Positions 1 through 7,182 of a stretch of DNA of 34,344 bases are shown here, one piece after another. The notes under the pieces are model-generated. The model did no database searches. It was not told the origin of the DNA and worked only from the letters and a program-made list of their open reading frames with translations. A program made the translations under genes and the position numbers. Each line of letters begins with the position of its first letter. Positions within the stretch are counted from its first letter, which is position 1. Origin of the DNA: an uncultured Acholeplasmataceae bacterium (GTDB lineage Bacteria > Bacillota_I > Bacilli_A > RF39 > UBA660); NCBI GenBank assembly GCA_905203475.1, contig CAJKWD010000009.1, positions 1 through 34,344 of the forward strand. Reading direction: 5' to 3'.

Positions 1-1177
1 ATACTCCACTTTCTTTATCACTACTATTTACTGTAATTGTCATTGAATCATCTTCTGGGGTTAAGGTAATATCTGTTAAGGTTGGTTCTGTTCCATCCAC
101 TAAATAGGTATCACTACATTTTGTTGAACTATTTCCTTTTCTATCACTAGCCTTGAAACATACTTTCTGCCCTTTACGATCACTGCTCAACTGTACACTT
201 CCCATATTATTGTTTAACTCTAATGCTTTGTTAGGAGTACAATTGTTTTCTGTGGTTATACAGTATAATGCTTCATTAACTTGATCATTATCTGTAATTT
301 TGGTATCAATTGTTAATCCTTTGTACCAATTATTTTCTCCTACTTGATGATCTCCAATTGATAACCGAACACTAGGGTTCGTATTATCTTCTGTTGTTAC
401 TATCTTACTTGAGAATACTACTTCTCCGCTGACATCTTCTGCTTTGACATAGATGGTATATTCTGTATTTGGTTTTAAATTATAAAATGTATACACCTTT
501 TCTGTGGTTTCATACCATTTATCATTGTCCAATGAGAAATAATACTTAATGGCATTTGTGGCATTAATAGTTGTTTTAATGCTTGTTTCTTTTAAATCTG
601 TATTTATTCCTTGAATTCTTAATTCATCAACTACTGGTAAATCTGCTCCGGCAAAGTTAGATTCATCCCCCTCTTGTAGATAATCTAAATTCATTGAAAA
701 ATTTATATCTGTGATATCTGGGTTATCTGTAATATTCTCATTGTATCTAATCGTTAAAGTGAACGTTTTCTCTTCATCTACATTTAATGCATCTCCCGAT
801 TGAATTCCTTTGACATCAAACAAGAATACTTCTTGGTCTTTCATTTTAATCTTAATGGAGTCTAGTACTGCATTAAGTGTACCTTGGTTTGCTACCGTAA
901 TATCATAACTGATATAATCTCCTGGTAATTCAAACTTGGCATTCATAGTGGCACTCGTTCCGCTATGGGTTGGTTCTGTTACATTACTAGCAGTTGCTGA
1001 TTTATCTTTAGTTACAATATCAGTAATTAAAATATTCCAATCACTGGTAATCGTACCTGTTCCTTTAATATCTAGATTCTGTGATAGAAGTGCATAACCT
1101 AAACCTAGCATAAGAAAAATACAGATAACGACTAAGCCTATCAAAAGATACGTTTTATTTTTCTTATGATTTCTCAT
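1..1177 (-). CDS. Surface protein with SipW/TasA-like N-terminus (C-terminus cut by window edge)
   Basis: An open frame of 392 codons runs off the left edge. It starts with ATG after an AGGAG site. The N-terminus is a basic stretch (MRNHKKNK) followed by one hydrophobic segment (about residues 9-30) ending in GYALLSQNLDIKGTGTI. This resembles the signal region of proteins processed by SipW-type signal peptidases (TasA/camelysin-like), although that assignment is inference. After it comes a beta-rich extracellular part: a region of about 130 residues like a DUF11/CARDB-type or TasA-like fold, then a fibronectin III-like stretch (about 185-260, with a YTFYNLKPNTEYTIYVKA motif), then an Ig-like repeat with paired cysteines (around 295-345). 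No catalytic motif is seen. It is probably an adhesin or matrix-type protein. It is separated from glyS by a terminator and has its own long leader. Confidence 0.75.
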   Translation of the reverse strand, partial: MRNHKKNKTYLLIGLVVICIFLMLGLGYALLSQNLDIKGTGTITSDWNILITDIVTKDKSATASNVTEPTHSGTSATMNAKFELPGDYISYDITVANQGTLNAVLDSIKIKMKDQEVFLFDVKGIQSGDALNVDEEKTFTLTIRYNENITDNPDITDINFSMNLDYLQEGDESNFAGADLPVVDELRIQGINTDLKETSIKTTINATNAIKYYFSLDNDKWYETTEKVYTFYNLKPNTEYTIYVKAEDVSGEVVFSSKIVTTEDNTNPSVRLSIGDHQVGENNWYKGLTIDTKITDNDQVNEALYCITTENNCTPNKALELNNNMGSVQLSSDRKGQKVCFKASDRKGNSSTKCSDTYLVDGTEPTLTDITLTPEDDSMTITVNSSDKESGV

Positions 1178-1440
1178 ATTCTCACACTCCTATCTAGTAT
1201 ATGTACATTATTAGTGTACCAAATATTTTTATAATTTTCCATACTTTTTCTCTTTCCAATTTTACCTAAGAAACAATACGCAAAAAAGTTGTTTCCACAA
1301 AGAAAACAACTTAATACTAAGTTCCAACAACAAAAATCTTTTAAACTTCTTTTATATACAAGGGAGTTATTACTTAAATACCCCCCATGGTAACTTTTGG
1401 CTAACACAAATTTCATTCATACATTACACCTCTCGCGTCT
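1178..1440 (-). promoter_or_regulatory. Long structured leader with terminator/antiterminator, candidate attenuator
   Basis: About 260 bases separate the end of glyS from the surface-protein start, with no convincing gene. On the minus strand, in order, there is a GGGGGT...ACTCCC hairpin (arms 1380-1385 and 1362-1367), a 6-bp hairpin AACTTA-GTAT-TAAGTT (1308-1323), and a perfect 9-bp hairpin with a T-run (1282-1312). The second hairpin uses bases of the 5' arm of the third, so the two cannot form together. This is the layout of a riboswitch or attenuator. I could not match it to a known class. A promoter must lie near 1440-1480 (AT-rich, TATAGT/TATAAG boxes), but I cannot fix a -35. Confidence 0.5.
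1282..1312 (-). terminator. Intrinsic terminator inside the surface-protein leader
   Basis: The arms AAGTTGTTT (minus strand 1312-1304) and AAACAACTT (1294-1286) pair perfectly over 9 bp around a 9-base loop and are followed by a run of T. It lies upstream of the gene's start codon, not downstream of a gene, which suggests conditional termination. Confidence 0.7.
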
Positions 1441-1482
1441 TATACTATATCTAATATATCATATTTTATATTGAATGAAAAG

Positions 1483-1508
1483 AAAAAAACAATACACAAG
1501 TATTGTTT
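1483..1508 (-). terminator. glyS terminator
   Basis: A 9-bp perfect stem (AAACAATAC / GTATTGTTT) with a TTGT loop is followed by a T-run on the minus strand. The glyS stop codon lies within the start of the hairpin. Confidence 0.85.
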
Positions 1509-2877
1509 AAAAGATTAATTGCTTTTCGATATATGGAACTACTTCTTCTAGTTTTAAAGTAATTTGTTCCATGGTATCTCTATTTCTTACTGTAACCGTA
1601 CCATTGTTTAATGTTTCATCATCTACAGTGACTGCAAATGGAGTACCAATTGCATCTTGTCTACGATAACGTTTTCCAATAGAAGCAGTTTCATCATAAC
1701 TTGTCATAAAGTGTTTTGAAAATAATTCATAGATTTCTTCTGCTTTTTGTTTGTGATATTTTTTATTTAATGGAAGTACTGCTACTTTATATGGAGCAAT
1801 GACAGGATTAAATTTCATTACTTCTCTTGTTTCTCCATTTTCTAATGTTTCTTCTTCATAACATTGATCTAATAAAGCTAGTACTAAACGATCACAACCT
1901 ACTGTAGATTCAATAATATATGGAATATATTTTTGATTTGTTTCTGGATCTAGATATTCTTGTGATACTCCAGAATATTCTTGATGGCGTGATAAATCAT
2001 AATTTGTACGATTATGTGTTCCGTTAATTTCTCCCCATCCAAAATTAAATTTGTATTCTATATCACATGCTTCTTTGGCATAATGAGCTAATTTTTCATG
2101 ATCGTGAAATCTTAATTTTTCTTCTGGTAATCCTAAGTCTGTGAAATATTTTTTCGCATATTCTTTAAAGTATTGATATAATTCGCTATCCATTCCTTCT
2201 TTACAGAATGTTTGATATTCCATCTGTTCAAATTCTATTGTACGGAATGTAAAGTTACCTGGTGTAATTTCATTTCTAAATGCTTTTCCAATTTGACCAA
2301 TACTAAAAGGTAATTTTGCTCTCATAGTACGTTGTACATTCAAGAAATTGACATACTCTCCTTGAGCATTCTCAGGACGTAAATAAATAATATTCTTGGC
2401 GTCTTCTGTAACACCTCTTTTTGTTTCAAACATTAAGTTAAATTGACGAATATCAGTAAAGTTGCTTTTTCCACACTTTGGACATGGAACATGATGTTCT
2501 TTAATATAATTCATCATTTCTTCTTGTGTCATACCATCAGCATGAGCATTTTCATCAAAGTCATCAATTAAATTATCAGCTCTATGACGTGTTTTACACT
2601 CTTTACAATCGACTAATGGATCAGAGAAACTAGATACATGTCCGCTTGCTTCCCATACTCTAGGATGCATTAAAATAGCTGCATCTACTTCATAAGCATT
2701 CTTTCTTTCTTGAATAAAACGTTTTCTCCATGTATCTTTTACATTATTTTTTAAACGTGCTCCTAATGGTCCATAATCCCATGTATTAGCAAGTCCTCCA
2801 TAAATTTCACTTCCTTGAAAAATAAATCCATACTGTTTACAGTAGTTTACTAATTTTTCCATTGTTAACTTTTCCAT
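1507..2877 (-). CDS. glyS: Glycyl-tRNA synthetase, single-chain alpha2 type
   Basis: This enzyme charges tRNA-Gly with glycine in the cytoplasm. The 456-residue protein has the class II fold of the one-chain (GlyQS) enzyme: the N-terminal YGFIFQGSEIYGG and WDYGPLG motifs (residues 16-41), an inserted zinc-type Cys region (CKECKTRH near 90, CPKCGKSNF near 135), motif 2 (FRNEITPGNFTFRTIEFEQMEY, about 200-222), motif 3 (ESTVGCDRLVLALL, about 325-338) and a C-terminal anticodon-binding domain. The length is normal for the family. ATG at 2877 is preceded by AGGAGGT at good spacing; a second Met at residue 6 is the weaker choice. Expression is governed by the T-box leader just upstream. The gene lies at the end of the conserved recO neighbourhood. 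Confidence 0.97.
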   Translation of the reverse strand: MEKLTMEKLVNYCKQYGFIFQGSEIYGGLANTWDYGPLGARLKNNVKDTWRKRFIQERKNAYEVDAAILMHPRVWEASGHVSSFSDPLVDCKECKTRHRADNLIDDFDENAHADGMTQEEMMNYIKEHHVPCPKCGKSNFTDIRQFNLMFETKRGVTEDAKNIIYLRPENAQGEYVNFLNVQRTMRAKLPFSIGQIGKAFRNEITPGNFTFRTIEFEQMEYQTFCKEGMDSELYQYFKEYAKKYFTDLGLPEEKLRFHDHEKLAHYAKEACDIEYKFNFGWGEINGTHNRTNYDLSRHQEYSGVSQEYLDPETNQKYIPYIIESTVGCDRLVLALLDQCYEEETLENGETREVMKFNPVIAPYKVAVLPLNKKYHKQKAEEIYELFSKHFMTSYDETASIGKRYRRQDAIGTPFAVTVDDETLNNGTVTVRNRDTMEQITLKLEEVVPYIEKQLIF

Positions 2878-2882
2878 AAATA

Positions 2883-3082
2883 ACCTCCTATATAAAAAAA
2901 CTCTAAAGAGAAATGTAAGGACGAGATTACCCGCGGTTCCACCTTACTTATCCTCTTTAGAGAATCAGCTTTCTTCTATATCGCTCTAAAGCTCCATATT
3001 TATGACTATCTACTAGGTTTCCACTATCCCTAATTCACTTAATTAGACGCTATCATAAATACCTCTTTGTCATCGCGTTGAT
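2883..3082 (-). promoter_or_regulatory. T-box riboswitch for glyS (probable Gly specifier)
   Basis: The leader carries the T-box core AAGGTGGAACCGCGG (about 2945-2931, minus strand) and a terminator made by CTCTAAAGAG (2962-2953) and CTCTTTAGAG (2910-2901) followed by seven T. In stem I, TATTTATGA pairs with TCATAAATA. Just below it, a loop contains GGA (2995-2993) and is closed by AAAG/CTTT, so GGA (glycine) is the likely specifier; this part is inference. Uncharged tRNA-Gly would allow read-through into glyS. Confidence 0.92.
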
Positions 3083-3088
3083 ACTTAC

Positions 3089-3117
3089 ATATTAATCAAT
3101 TTTTATTCGTTTGTCAA
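3089..3117 (-). promoter_or_regulatory. Promoter of the glyS T-box transcript
   Basis: The -35 box TTGACA (3117-3112), a 17-base spacer and the -10 box TAATAT (3094-3089) form a near-consensus sigma-A promoter. It begins only two bases after the stop codon of the upstream gene. Confidence 0.88.
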
Positions 3118-3119
3118 TC

Positions 3120-3671
3120 CTATTCTGTTACTAGTTGTAGTTTTTTTACTTTTGTATTTGTTCTATCTTGATTATAAATACGATCTAAATAATTTTGAAC
3201 CATAAAATGTTCTACAAATCGTTTCATTTTTAAATCTAATTTCGTAACAAAAAGATTTCTCTCTTTTGGATCTAGTGTCGCATATGTATTCATAACATCT
3301 GTTTGGAATTGATTGACAATTGTTGTTGCAGTATCTAATGGAAATTGTAAAAATAAATTACAGTGTCTTTGATCTGATGTCATATGAAATTGTTGATTCT
3401 GTGTAATCTTATGCATTTCTTGATCAAATAATTCTTTTAATTCAGCAACATGTGATAATTGAAAATAAGCACTCATATCTTGATATTTCTCATTTTCTAA
3501 CATACTCGTCATAGTATCATGATAATCTAATCCCGATACAGGTATTTTCACCAATGCTTTTTTCACTTTTTTTCCATCTTTTCCTTTTTCTATGACTTTA
3601 GGACTATTAGGTGATAAAGCTGTATAACTAACAAATACTTCTAAAAACTGTTCAATATTTTTGCTTGACAT
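3120..3671 (-). CDS. Hypothetical protein, 183 residues
   Basis: I do not recognise this protein. ATG at 3671 (MSSKNIEQFLEVF) follows GGAGG at 5-base spacing; an in-frame TTG four codons upstream overlaps that site and is rejected. The protein is soluble-looking, with no signal peptide or membrane segment. It is mostly helical and polar, with a conserved-looking centre (FHMTSDQRHCNLFLQFPLDTA, about residues 94-114) and a basic C-terminus. It has its own promoter upstream (3724-3753) and sits between recO and the glyS promoter, a slot that is empty in Bacillus. Function unknown. Confidence 0.8.
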   Translation of the reverse strand: MSSKNIEQFLEVFVSYTALSPNSPKVIEKGKDGKKVKKALVKIPVSGLDYHDTMTSMLENEKYQDMSAYFQLSHVAELKELFDQEMHKITQNQQFHMTSDQRHCNLFLQFPLDTATTIVNQFQTDVMNTYATLDPKERNLFVTKLDLKMKRFVEHFMVQNYLDRIYNQDRTNTKVKKLQLVTE

Positions 3672-3723
3672 ATATTCCTCCAATCAAATTAAAAACATAC
3701 ATCAAACAACTTCCTGCACAAGC

Positions 3724-3753
3724 ATTGTATCACGTTCTTATTTTATTCGTCAA
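3724..3753 (-). promoter_or_regulatory. Promoter of the 183-residue hypothetical gene
   Basis: TTGACG (3753-3748), an 18-base spacer and TACAAT (3729-3724), with TG one base before the -10 (extended -10). It lies 53 bases upstream of the start codon. Confidence 0.75.
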
Positions 3754-3766
3754 TGTTATTGGATAT

Positions 3767-3794
3767 GAAAAAAATATCAACATAAGTTGATATT
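3767..3794 (-). terminator. Terminator at the end of the yqfC-recO operon
   Basis: AATATCAAC / GTTGATATT form a 9-bp stem with a TTAT loop followed by a T-run on the minus strand. It overlaps the recO stop codon. Confidence 0.87.
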
Positions 3795-4530
3795 ATCTTT
3801 CTAATTCATTTAAATCTTTTAAAAATCCTCTACTCTTTAAATATAAACCAGTATAACGATCATAATAATCATTTAAGAATTGGTTAACACCTTTTTTTAC
3901 TTTTTCTGATAGTTCTAATTTTTCTATTTTGGAAATATCTACATAGTAATACATACGTATTAATTTAATAATTTTCTCATCGACTAATGGTTCTTGTTTA
4001 CGACAATAATTACATACATATCCACCTAAATAACTAGATAATGTAGCAATCGAATCCGTTCTACCACAAACAGCACAACGATCAATTACTGGCATAACAC
4101 CTAAGTATTCTAGATATTTCAATTCTAATATATTAGTAATTACTAACGGATCAAAACCATCTTCTATTTTCTTAATTCCACTTAAAAATAAAGGATATAT
4201 TTTATCTGAATTATTTTGTTTTACTAATTGTTCTGTTAATTCTAACAGATAACTCGCATAGCTAATTTTTTCTAGATCTGTTTTAATATGTTTTAAAGGA
4301 TTAATAATATCAACACTGATTAAGTTTGATAGTTTTCCCTCTTTATAATAGATATGAAATGTTCCATAAGTTAGTTTGTCTGTTACACTACGCAGTTCAC
4401 TTTTCATTCTACTAGCACCTTTAGCCATCATTCCAATTAACCCATGTTCTTTTGTAAAAACATTTAATATTTTACTAGATTCTTTATAGGGAATGGTACT
4501 GACAATAATTCCTTCAACAGCTTCTATCAT
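3793..4530 (-). CDS. recO: DNA repair protein RecO
   Basis: RecO works in RecFOR recombination repair, loading RecA onto SSB-coated single-stranded DNA. The 245-residue product has the N-terminal OB-fold (EGIIVSTIPYKESSKILNVF, residues 6-25, then a GLIGMMAKGASR stretch) and a C-terminal helical part with a four-Cys zinc motif (C152, C155, C173, C176). The length is normal. I place the start at ATG 4530 (MIEAVEG), matching the family N-terminus; a TTG five codons upstream has no ribosome binding site. The start lies inside yqzL (17-base overlap), so translation is probably coupled. Synteny era-yqzL-recO is as in Bacillus. Confidence 0.95.
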   Translation of the reverse strand: MIEAVEGIIVSTIPYKESSKILNVFTKEHGLIGMMAKGASRMKSELRSVTDKLTYGTFHIYYKEGKLSNLISVDIINPLKHIKTDLEKISYASYLLELTEQLVKQNNSDKIYPLFLSGIKKIEDGFDPLVITNILELKYLEYLGVMPVIDRCAVCGRTDSIATLSSYLGGYVCNYCRKQEPLVDEKIIKLIRMYYYVDISKIEKLELSEKVKKGVNQFLNDYYDRYTGLYLKSRGFLKDLNELER

Positions 4531-4618
4531 TTGTTTCTTCTTCAAGTATTTTTTTATATCGTATATAGTATTCTATTTTTCCTGTATTTTTAAATAAATC
4601 CCAAAGTAACTCTTTCAT
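4514..4618 (-). CDS. yqzL: YqzL-like small protein (34 residues)
   Basis: A short frame between era and recO reads MKELLWDLFKNTGKIEYYIR and then a charged tail, ending in TGA. It follows AGGTG at good spacing. The pattern of an N-terminal aromatic helix (W..F..TG.I..Y) and its place between era and recO match the YqzL family (about 47 residues in Bacillus subtilis), which has no established function. Here the acidic C-terminal tail is shorter, and the gene overlaps recO by 17 bases in another frame. Confidence 0.85.
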   Translation of the reverse strand: MKELLWDLFKNTGKIEYYIRYKKILEEETNDRSC

Positions 4619-4667
4619 AATATCACCTATTTATATATTGTTACTTTTTGAAATACTTTATACAATA

Positions 4668-5552
4668 TTAATCAAAATCTTGATATCCAAACTCCTTTAA
4701 ATATTTCTCTTTATCACGCCAATTTTTAATAACTTTAACAAACAAGTTTAAATATACCTTTTTCCCTAACATTTCTTCCATGTCTTCTCGTGCATAAGTA
4801 CCAATCTTTTTAATCATCTGTCCATTAGCTCCAACAATAATACGTTTTACAGAATCCCTATCAGTAATAATATTGGCATAAATCGTAATAGAGTTTTTCT
4901 TTTTTTCAACTGATTCAATAACACAAGCAACTGAATGAGGTATCTCTTCTTCTGTTAAACGAAATACTTTTTCACGAATCATTTCGGCTAATACAAATTC
5001 TGTAGATTGATTTGTAACATCTTCTTTCCCATAATAACAAATCCCCTCTTTTAAATAAGATTTAACAACTTTTAAAAGTGTATCTAAGTTATCATCTTTT
5101 AGTGCTGATACAGGAATAATTTCTTGAAATGGATATAAGTCCATATATTCTTGTATTTTATTCATGATTTGTTCTTTCGTTAATTTATCAATCTTATTTA
5201 AAATTAAAAATACAGGTTTATCGATTTGTTTTAATCTTTCAATAATATATTTATCTCCAGGTCCTAATGGCATAGAAGCATCTACTAAAAATAATAAAAT
5301 ATCAACATCATCCATACTGTAATATGCCTCTTTATTTAAATAACTCCCTAACTTATGGGTTGGTTTATGGATTCCTGGTGTATCTACAAATACAATCTGA
5401 GCTTCCTCATCATTATAGATTCCTTGAATCATATTTCTTGTTGTCTGAGGCTTATTCGATGTAATCGCAATATGACGTTCTAATAAGTGATTCATTAAAG
5501 TAGATTTGCCAACATTAGGTCTTCCTACTAAACTTACAAAACCACTTTTCAT
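4668..5552 (-). CDS. era: GTPase Era
   Basis: Era is an essential GTPase that binds 16S rRNA and assists maturation of the small ribosomal subunit. The 294-residue protein has all GTPase motifs: G1 GRPNVGKS (10-17), the G2 Thr in QTTRN (around 38), G3 DTPG (57-60) and G4 NKID (119-122). A C-terminal KH domain carries the GANGQMIKKIG RNA-binding loop. The length is standard. ATG at 5552 overlaps the cdd stop (ATGA), with GGAG upstream. It is part of the ybeY-dgkA-cdd-era-recO operon, all rRNA maturation or housekeeping. Confidence 0.97.
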   Translation of the reverse strand: MKSGFVSLVGRPNVGKSTLMNHLLERHIAITSNKPQTTRNMIQGIYNDEEAQIVFVDTPGIHKPTHKLGSYLNKEAYYSMDDVDILLFLVDASMPLGPGDKYIIERLKQIDKPVFLILNKIDKLTKEQIMNKIQEYMDLYPFQEIIPVSALKDDNLDTLLKVVKSYLKEGICYYGKEDVTNQSTEFVLAEMIREKVFRLTEEEIPHSVACVIESVEKKKNSITIYANIITDRDSVKRIIVGANGQMIKKIGTYAREDMEEMLGKKVYLNLFVKVIKNWRDKEKYLKEFGYQDFD

Positions 5553-5932
5553 TTTAAATCTCCTTCATCAAATGGATATGGGCATAGTTCAGATACTAGA
5601 AATTCTTTCATATCTGTTTGACTCATACATGTAATTTTTACATCTTTATCAAATAATTCTGTGATTACTTGGCGACATAAAAAACAACAAGTACTTACTT
5701 TTTCAGTATTAACCATAATATATAATTCTTTAAAATCTCCCTTTTTATAACCATGACTGATCGCATTTACAATAGCACTTCTTTCCGCACAAATGGTTGC
5801 TCCATAAGAAGCGTTTTCGACATTCACTCCATGAAATTCACGACCGTCTTTCATTACAACAATTGCAGCAACTGGAAACTTTGAATATGGACTATAACTA
5901 TTCTTTAATAATTCTGTTAATTTTTCTCTCAT
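5549..5932 (-). CDS. cdd: Cytidine deaminase
   Basis: This enzyme hydrolyses cytidine/deoxycytidine to uridine/deoxyuridine in pyrimidine salvage. The 127-residue protein has the NVENASYG substrate loop, the catalytic CAERSA (zinc Cys and catalytic Glu, about residues 48-53) and the second zinc motif CCFLCRQV (about 82-89), which keeps the Cys-x-x-Cys ligands although the usual Pro-Cys is Cys-Cys. YSPYSKFPVAA at the N-terminus is typical. AGGTG precedes ATG 5932. Its stop overlaps the era start, a tight operon junction. Confidence 0.95.
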   Translation of the reverse strand: MREKLTELLKNSYSPYSKFPVAAIVVMKDGREFHGVNVENASYGATICAERSAIVNAISHGYKKGDFKELYIMVNTEKVSTCCFLCRQVITELFDKDVKITCMSQTDMKEFLVSELCPYPFDEGDLK

Positions 5933-5939
5933 ATTTCAC

Positions 5940-6335
5940 CTAAAATAGAGCTATAATTTTTGGAACGAATAAAAATAGTCCACATAAAAAGGCAGTGATT
6001 GCGAATACAAGTACTGCTGCTGCTGCCGTATCTTTTGCTGTTTTCGCAAGAGGATGAATCTCTGGACATGCTAAATCGACAACTGCTTCAATTGCTGTAT
6101 TAATGAGTTCTGTTGCGATAACTAGTCCAATTAAAACAATACAAAGTAACCATTCTTGGAAATTTAATTTCAATACAATACCACAAAGAATTACCAATAA
6201 TGTGACTAAGACATGGATAAACATACTTTGTTCGTATTTAAATGCATATTTAATCCCATCCCATGAATAATGGAAACTATTGATAAATCTCTTAATTCCC
6301 CTTTTTTTCTGTTCTTTTCTTTTTTCTTCATTCAT
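5940..6335 (-). CDS. dgkA: Diacylglycerol/undecaprenol kinase family protein, copy 1
   Basis: This family comprises small integral membrane kinases that phosphorylate undecaprenol (Gram-positive members) or diacylglycerol. The 131-residue product has a basic N-terminus, three hydrophobic helices and the family signature ATELINTAIEAVVD, then HPLAKTAKDTAAAAVL. I place the start at ATG 6335, eight bases after AGGTGG; two GTG codons upstream lie inside that site. It directly follows a second copy (6348-6758) with the same motifs. The position between ybeY and cdd is as in Bacillus. Confidence 0.9.
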   Translation of the reverse strand: MNEEKRKEQKKRGIKRFINSFHYSWDGIKYAFKYEQSMFIHVLVTLLVILCGIVLKLNFQEWLLCIVLIGLVIATELINTAIEAVVDLACPEIHPLAKTAKDTAAAAVLVFAITAFLCGLFLFVPKIIALF

Positions 6336-6347
6336 ATCTTTCACCAC

Positions 6348-6758
6348 CTAAAACAAACTCGTTACAAGCATTACCAATCTTGGTCCAAATAAGATAACCC
6401 AAAATACGAATGCAAGACAAGATAATAATCCAACTGCACCTGAGGCAGTATCTTTTCCCACTTTAGCAAGGGGATGAATTTTGGGACAAATGAGATCAAT
6501 TACTGCTTCTAAAGCTGTATTAATGAGTTCCATTCCCGCAATTAATCCTAATAACAAAATAGAAACAGCCCATTCAATTGGAGTTGCTTTTAAAATAATA
6601 CACAAAGTGACAATAATGATCGTTGTAAAAAAGTGAAGCGTCATACTTTGTTCATTCTTATAAGCTGATTTTAAACCATCTTTCGCATAAGAAAAACCTT
6701 TGATATAACCTTTTAAACTGACTTTATGTCTCTTATTTTCTCGTAATTCCATATGCAT
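6348..6758 (-). CDS. Diacylglycerol/undecaprenol kinase family protein, copy 2
   Basis: A tandem paralogue of the next gene downstream: 136 residues with the same layout (GFSYAKDGLKSAYKNEQSM, then MELINTALEAVID and HPLAKVGKDTASGAVGL). Both catalytic blocks, including the Glu and Asn of the E-x-x-NT motif and the KDT motif, are kept, so both copies look active. It overlaps the end of ybeY by up to 26 bases; AAGGTG upstream fits either ATG 6758 or ATG 6752. Two copies may have split substrate preference (undecaprenol and diacylglycerol), which is inference. Confidence 0.88.
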   Translation of the reverse strand: MHMELRENKRHKVSLKGYIKGFSYAKDGLKSAYKNEQSMTLHFFTTIIIVTLCIILKATPIEWAVSILLLGLIAGMELINTALEAVIDLICPKIHPLAKVGKDTASGAVGLLSCLAFVFWVILFGPRLVMLVTSLF

Positions 6759-7182
6759 CTAACACCTTCTCTTGTTTTTCAAACATAACTTTTTCTTCTT
6801 CTTTGGTCATATGGTCATATCCTAATAAGTGATAAATTCCATGAGTTACTAAAAAGAATAACTCTCTTTTACGAGAATGACCATATTCTTTTGCTTGAGC
6901 AACAACACGATCTACAGAGATGTAAATATCACCTAGTACACGTATATTTTGGGCTTGTACTTCTTTTTCATCTTCTAAAGCAAATGTGATAACATCCGTT
7001 GGACGGTCAATACCACGGTATTCTAAATTAATTTTATGAATATAAGGATCATCCACTAAAATTACATTAAATAAAACATGTTCTAATTTTTCATAAGATA
7101 ATACAAACTGAATATATTTTTCTAGCTCTTTTAATTCTTCCCAATCACAACTCGTGAGATTGACTATTTCTACTTCGTTCAT
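6733..7182 (-). CDS. ybeY: rRNA maturation endoribonuclease YbeY
   Basis: YbeY is a zinc metalloprotein for 16S rRNA 3'-end processing and ribosome quality control. The 149-residue protein carries the diagnostic motif HGIYHLLGYDH with zinc His at 114, 118 and 124. The family core NLEYRGIDRPTDVITF (residues 52-67) and LGDIYIS are present. Its ATG overlaps the stop of the VanZ-like gene (ATGA), with GGGGGAG upstream. The length is normal. Confidence 0.96.
   Translation of the reverse strand: MNEVEIVNLTSCDWEELKELEKYIQFVLSYEKLEHVLFNVILVDDPYIHKINLEYRGIDRPTDVITFALEDEKEVQAQNIRVLGDIYISVDRVVAQAKEYGHSRKRELFFLVTHGIYHLLGYDHMTKEEEKVMFEKQEKVLDAYGITRK

Noticed and set aside
1174..1416. 80-codon minus-strand frame in the leader of the surface-protein gene
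   Set aside because: It spans the terminator hairpin, has odd composition (rich in Cys, Phe and Asn) and ends over the surface-protein start; it is better read as untranslated leader.
1178..1440. c-di-GMP or T-box riboswitch before the surface protein
   Set aside because: No match to the c-di-GMP-I core or the T-box core could be seen, so only an unclassified attenuator is claimed.
5549..5932. Loss of zinc binding in cytidine deaminase
   Set aside because: The usual Pro-Cys is Cys-Cys, but the Cys-x-x-Cys ligands and CAE are all present.
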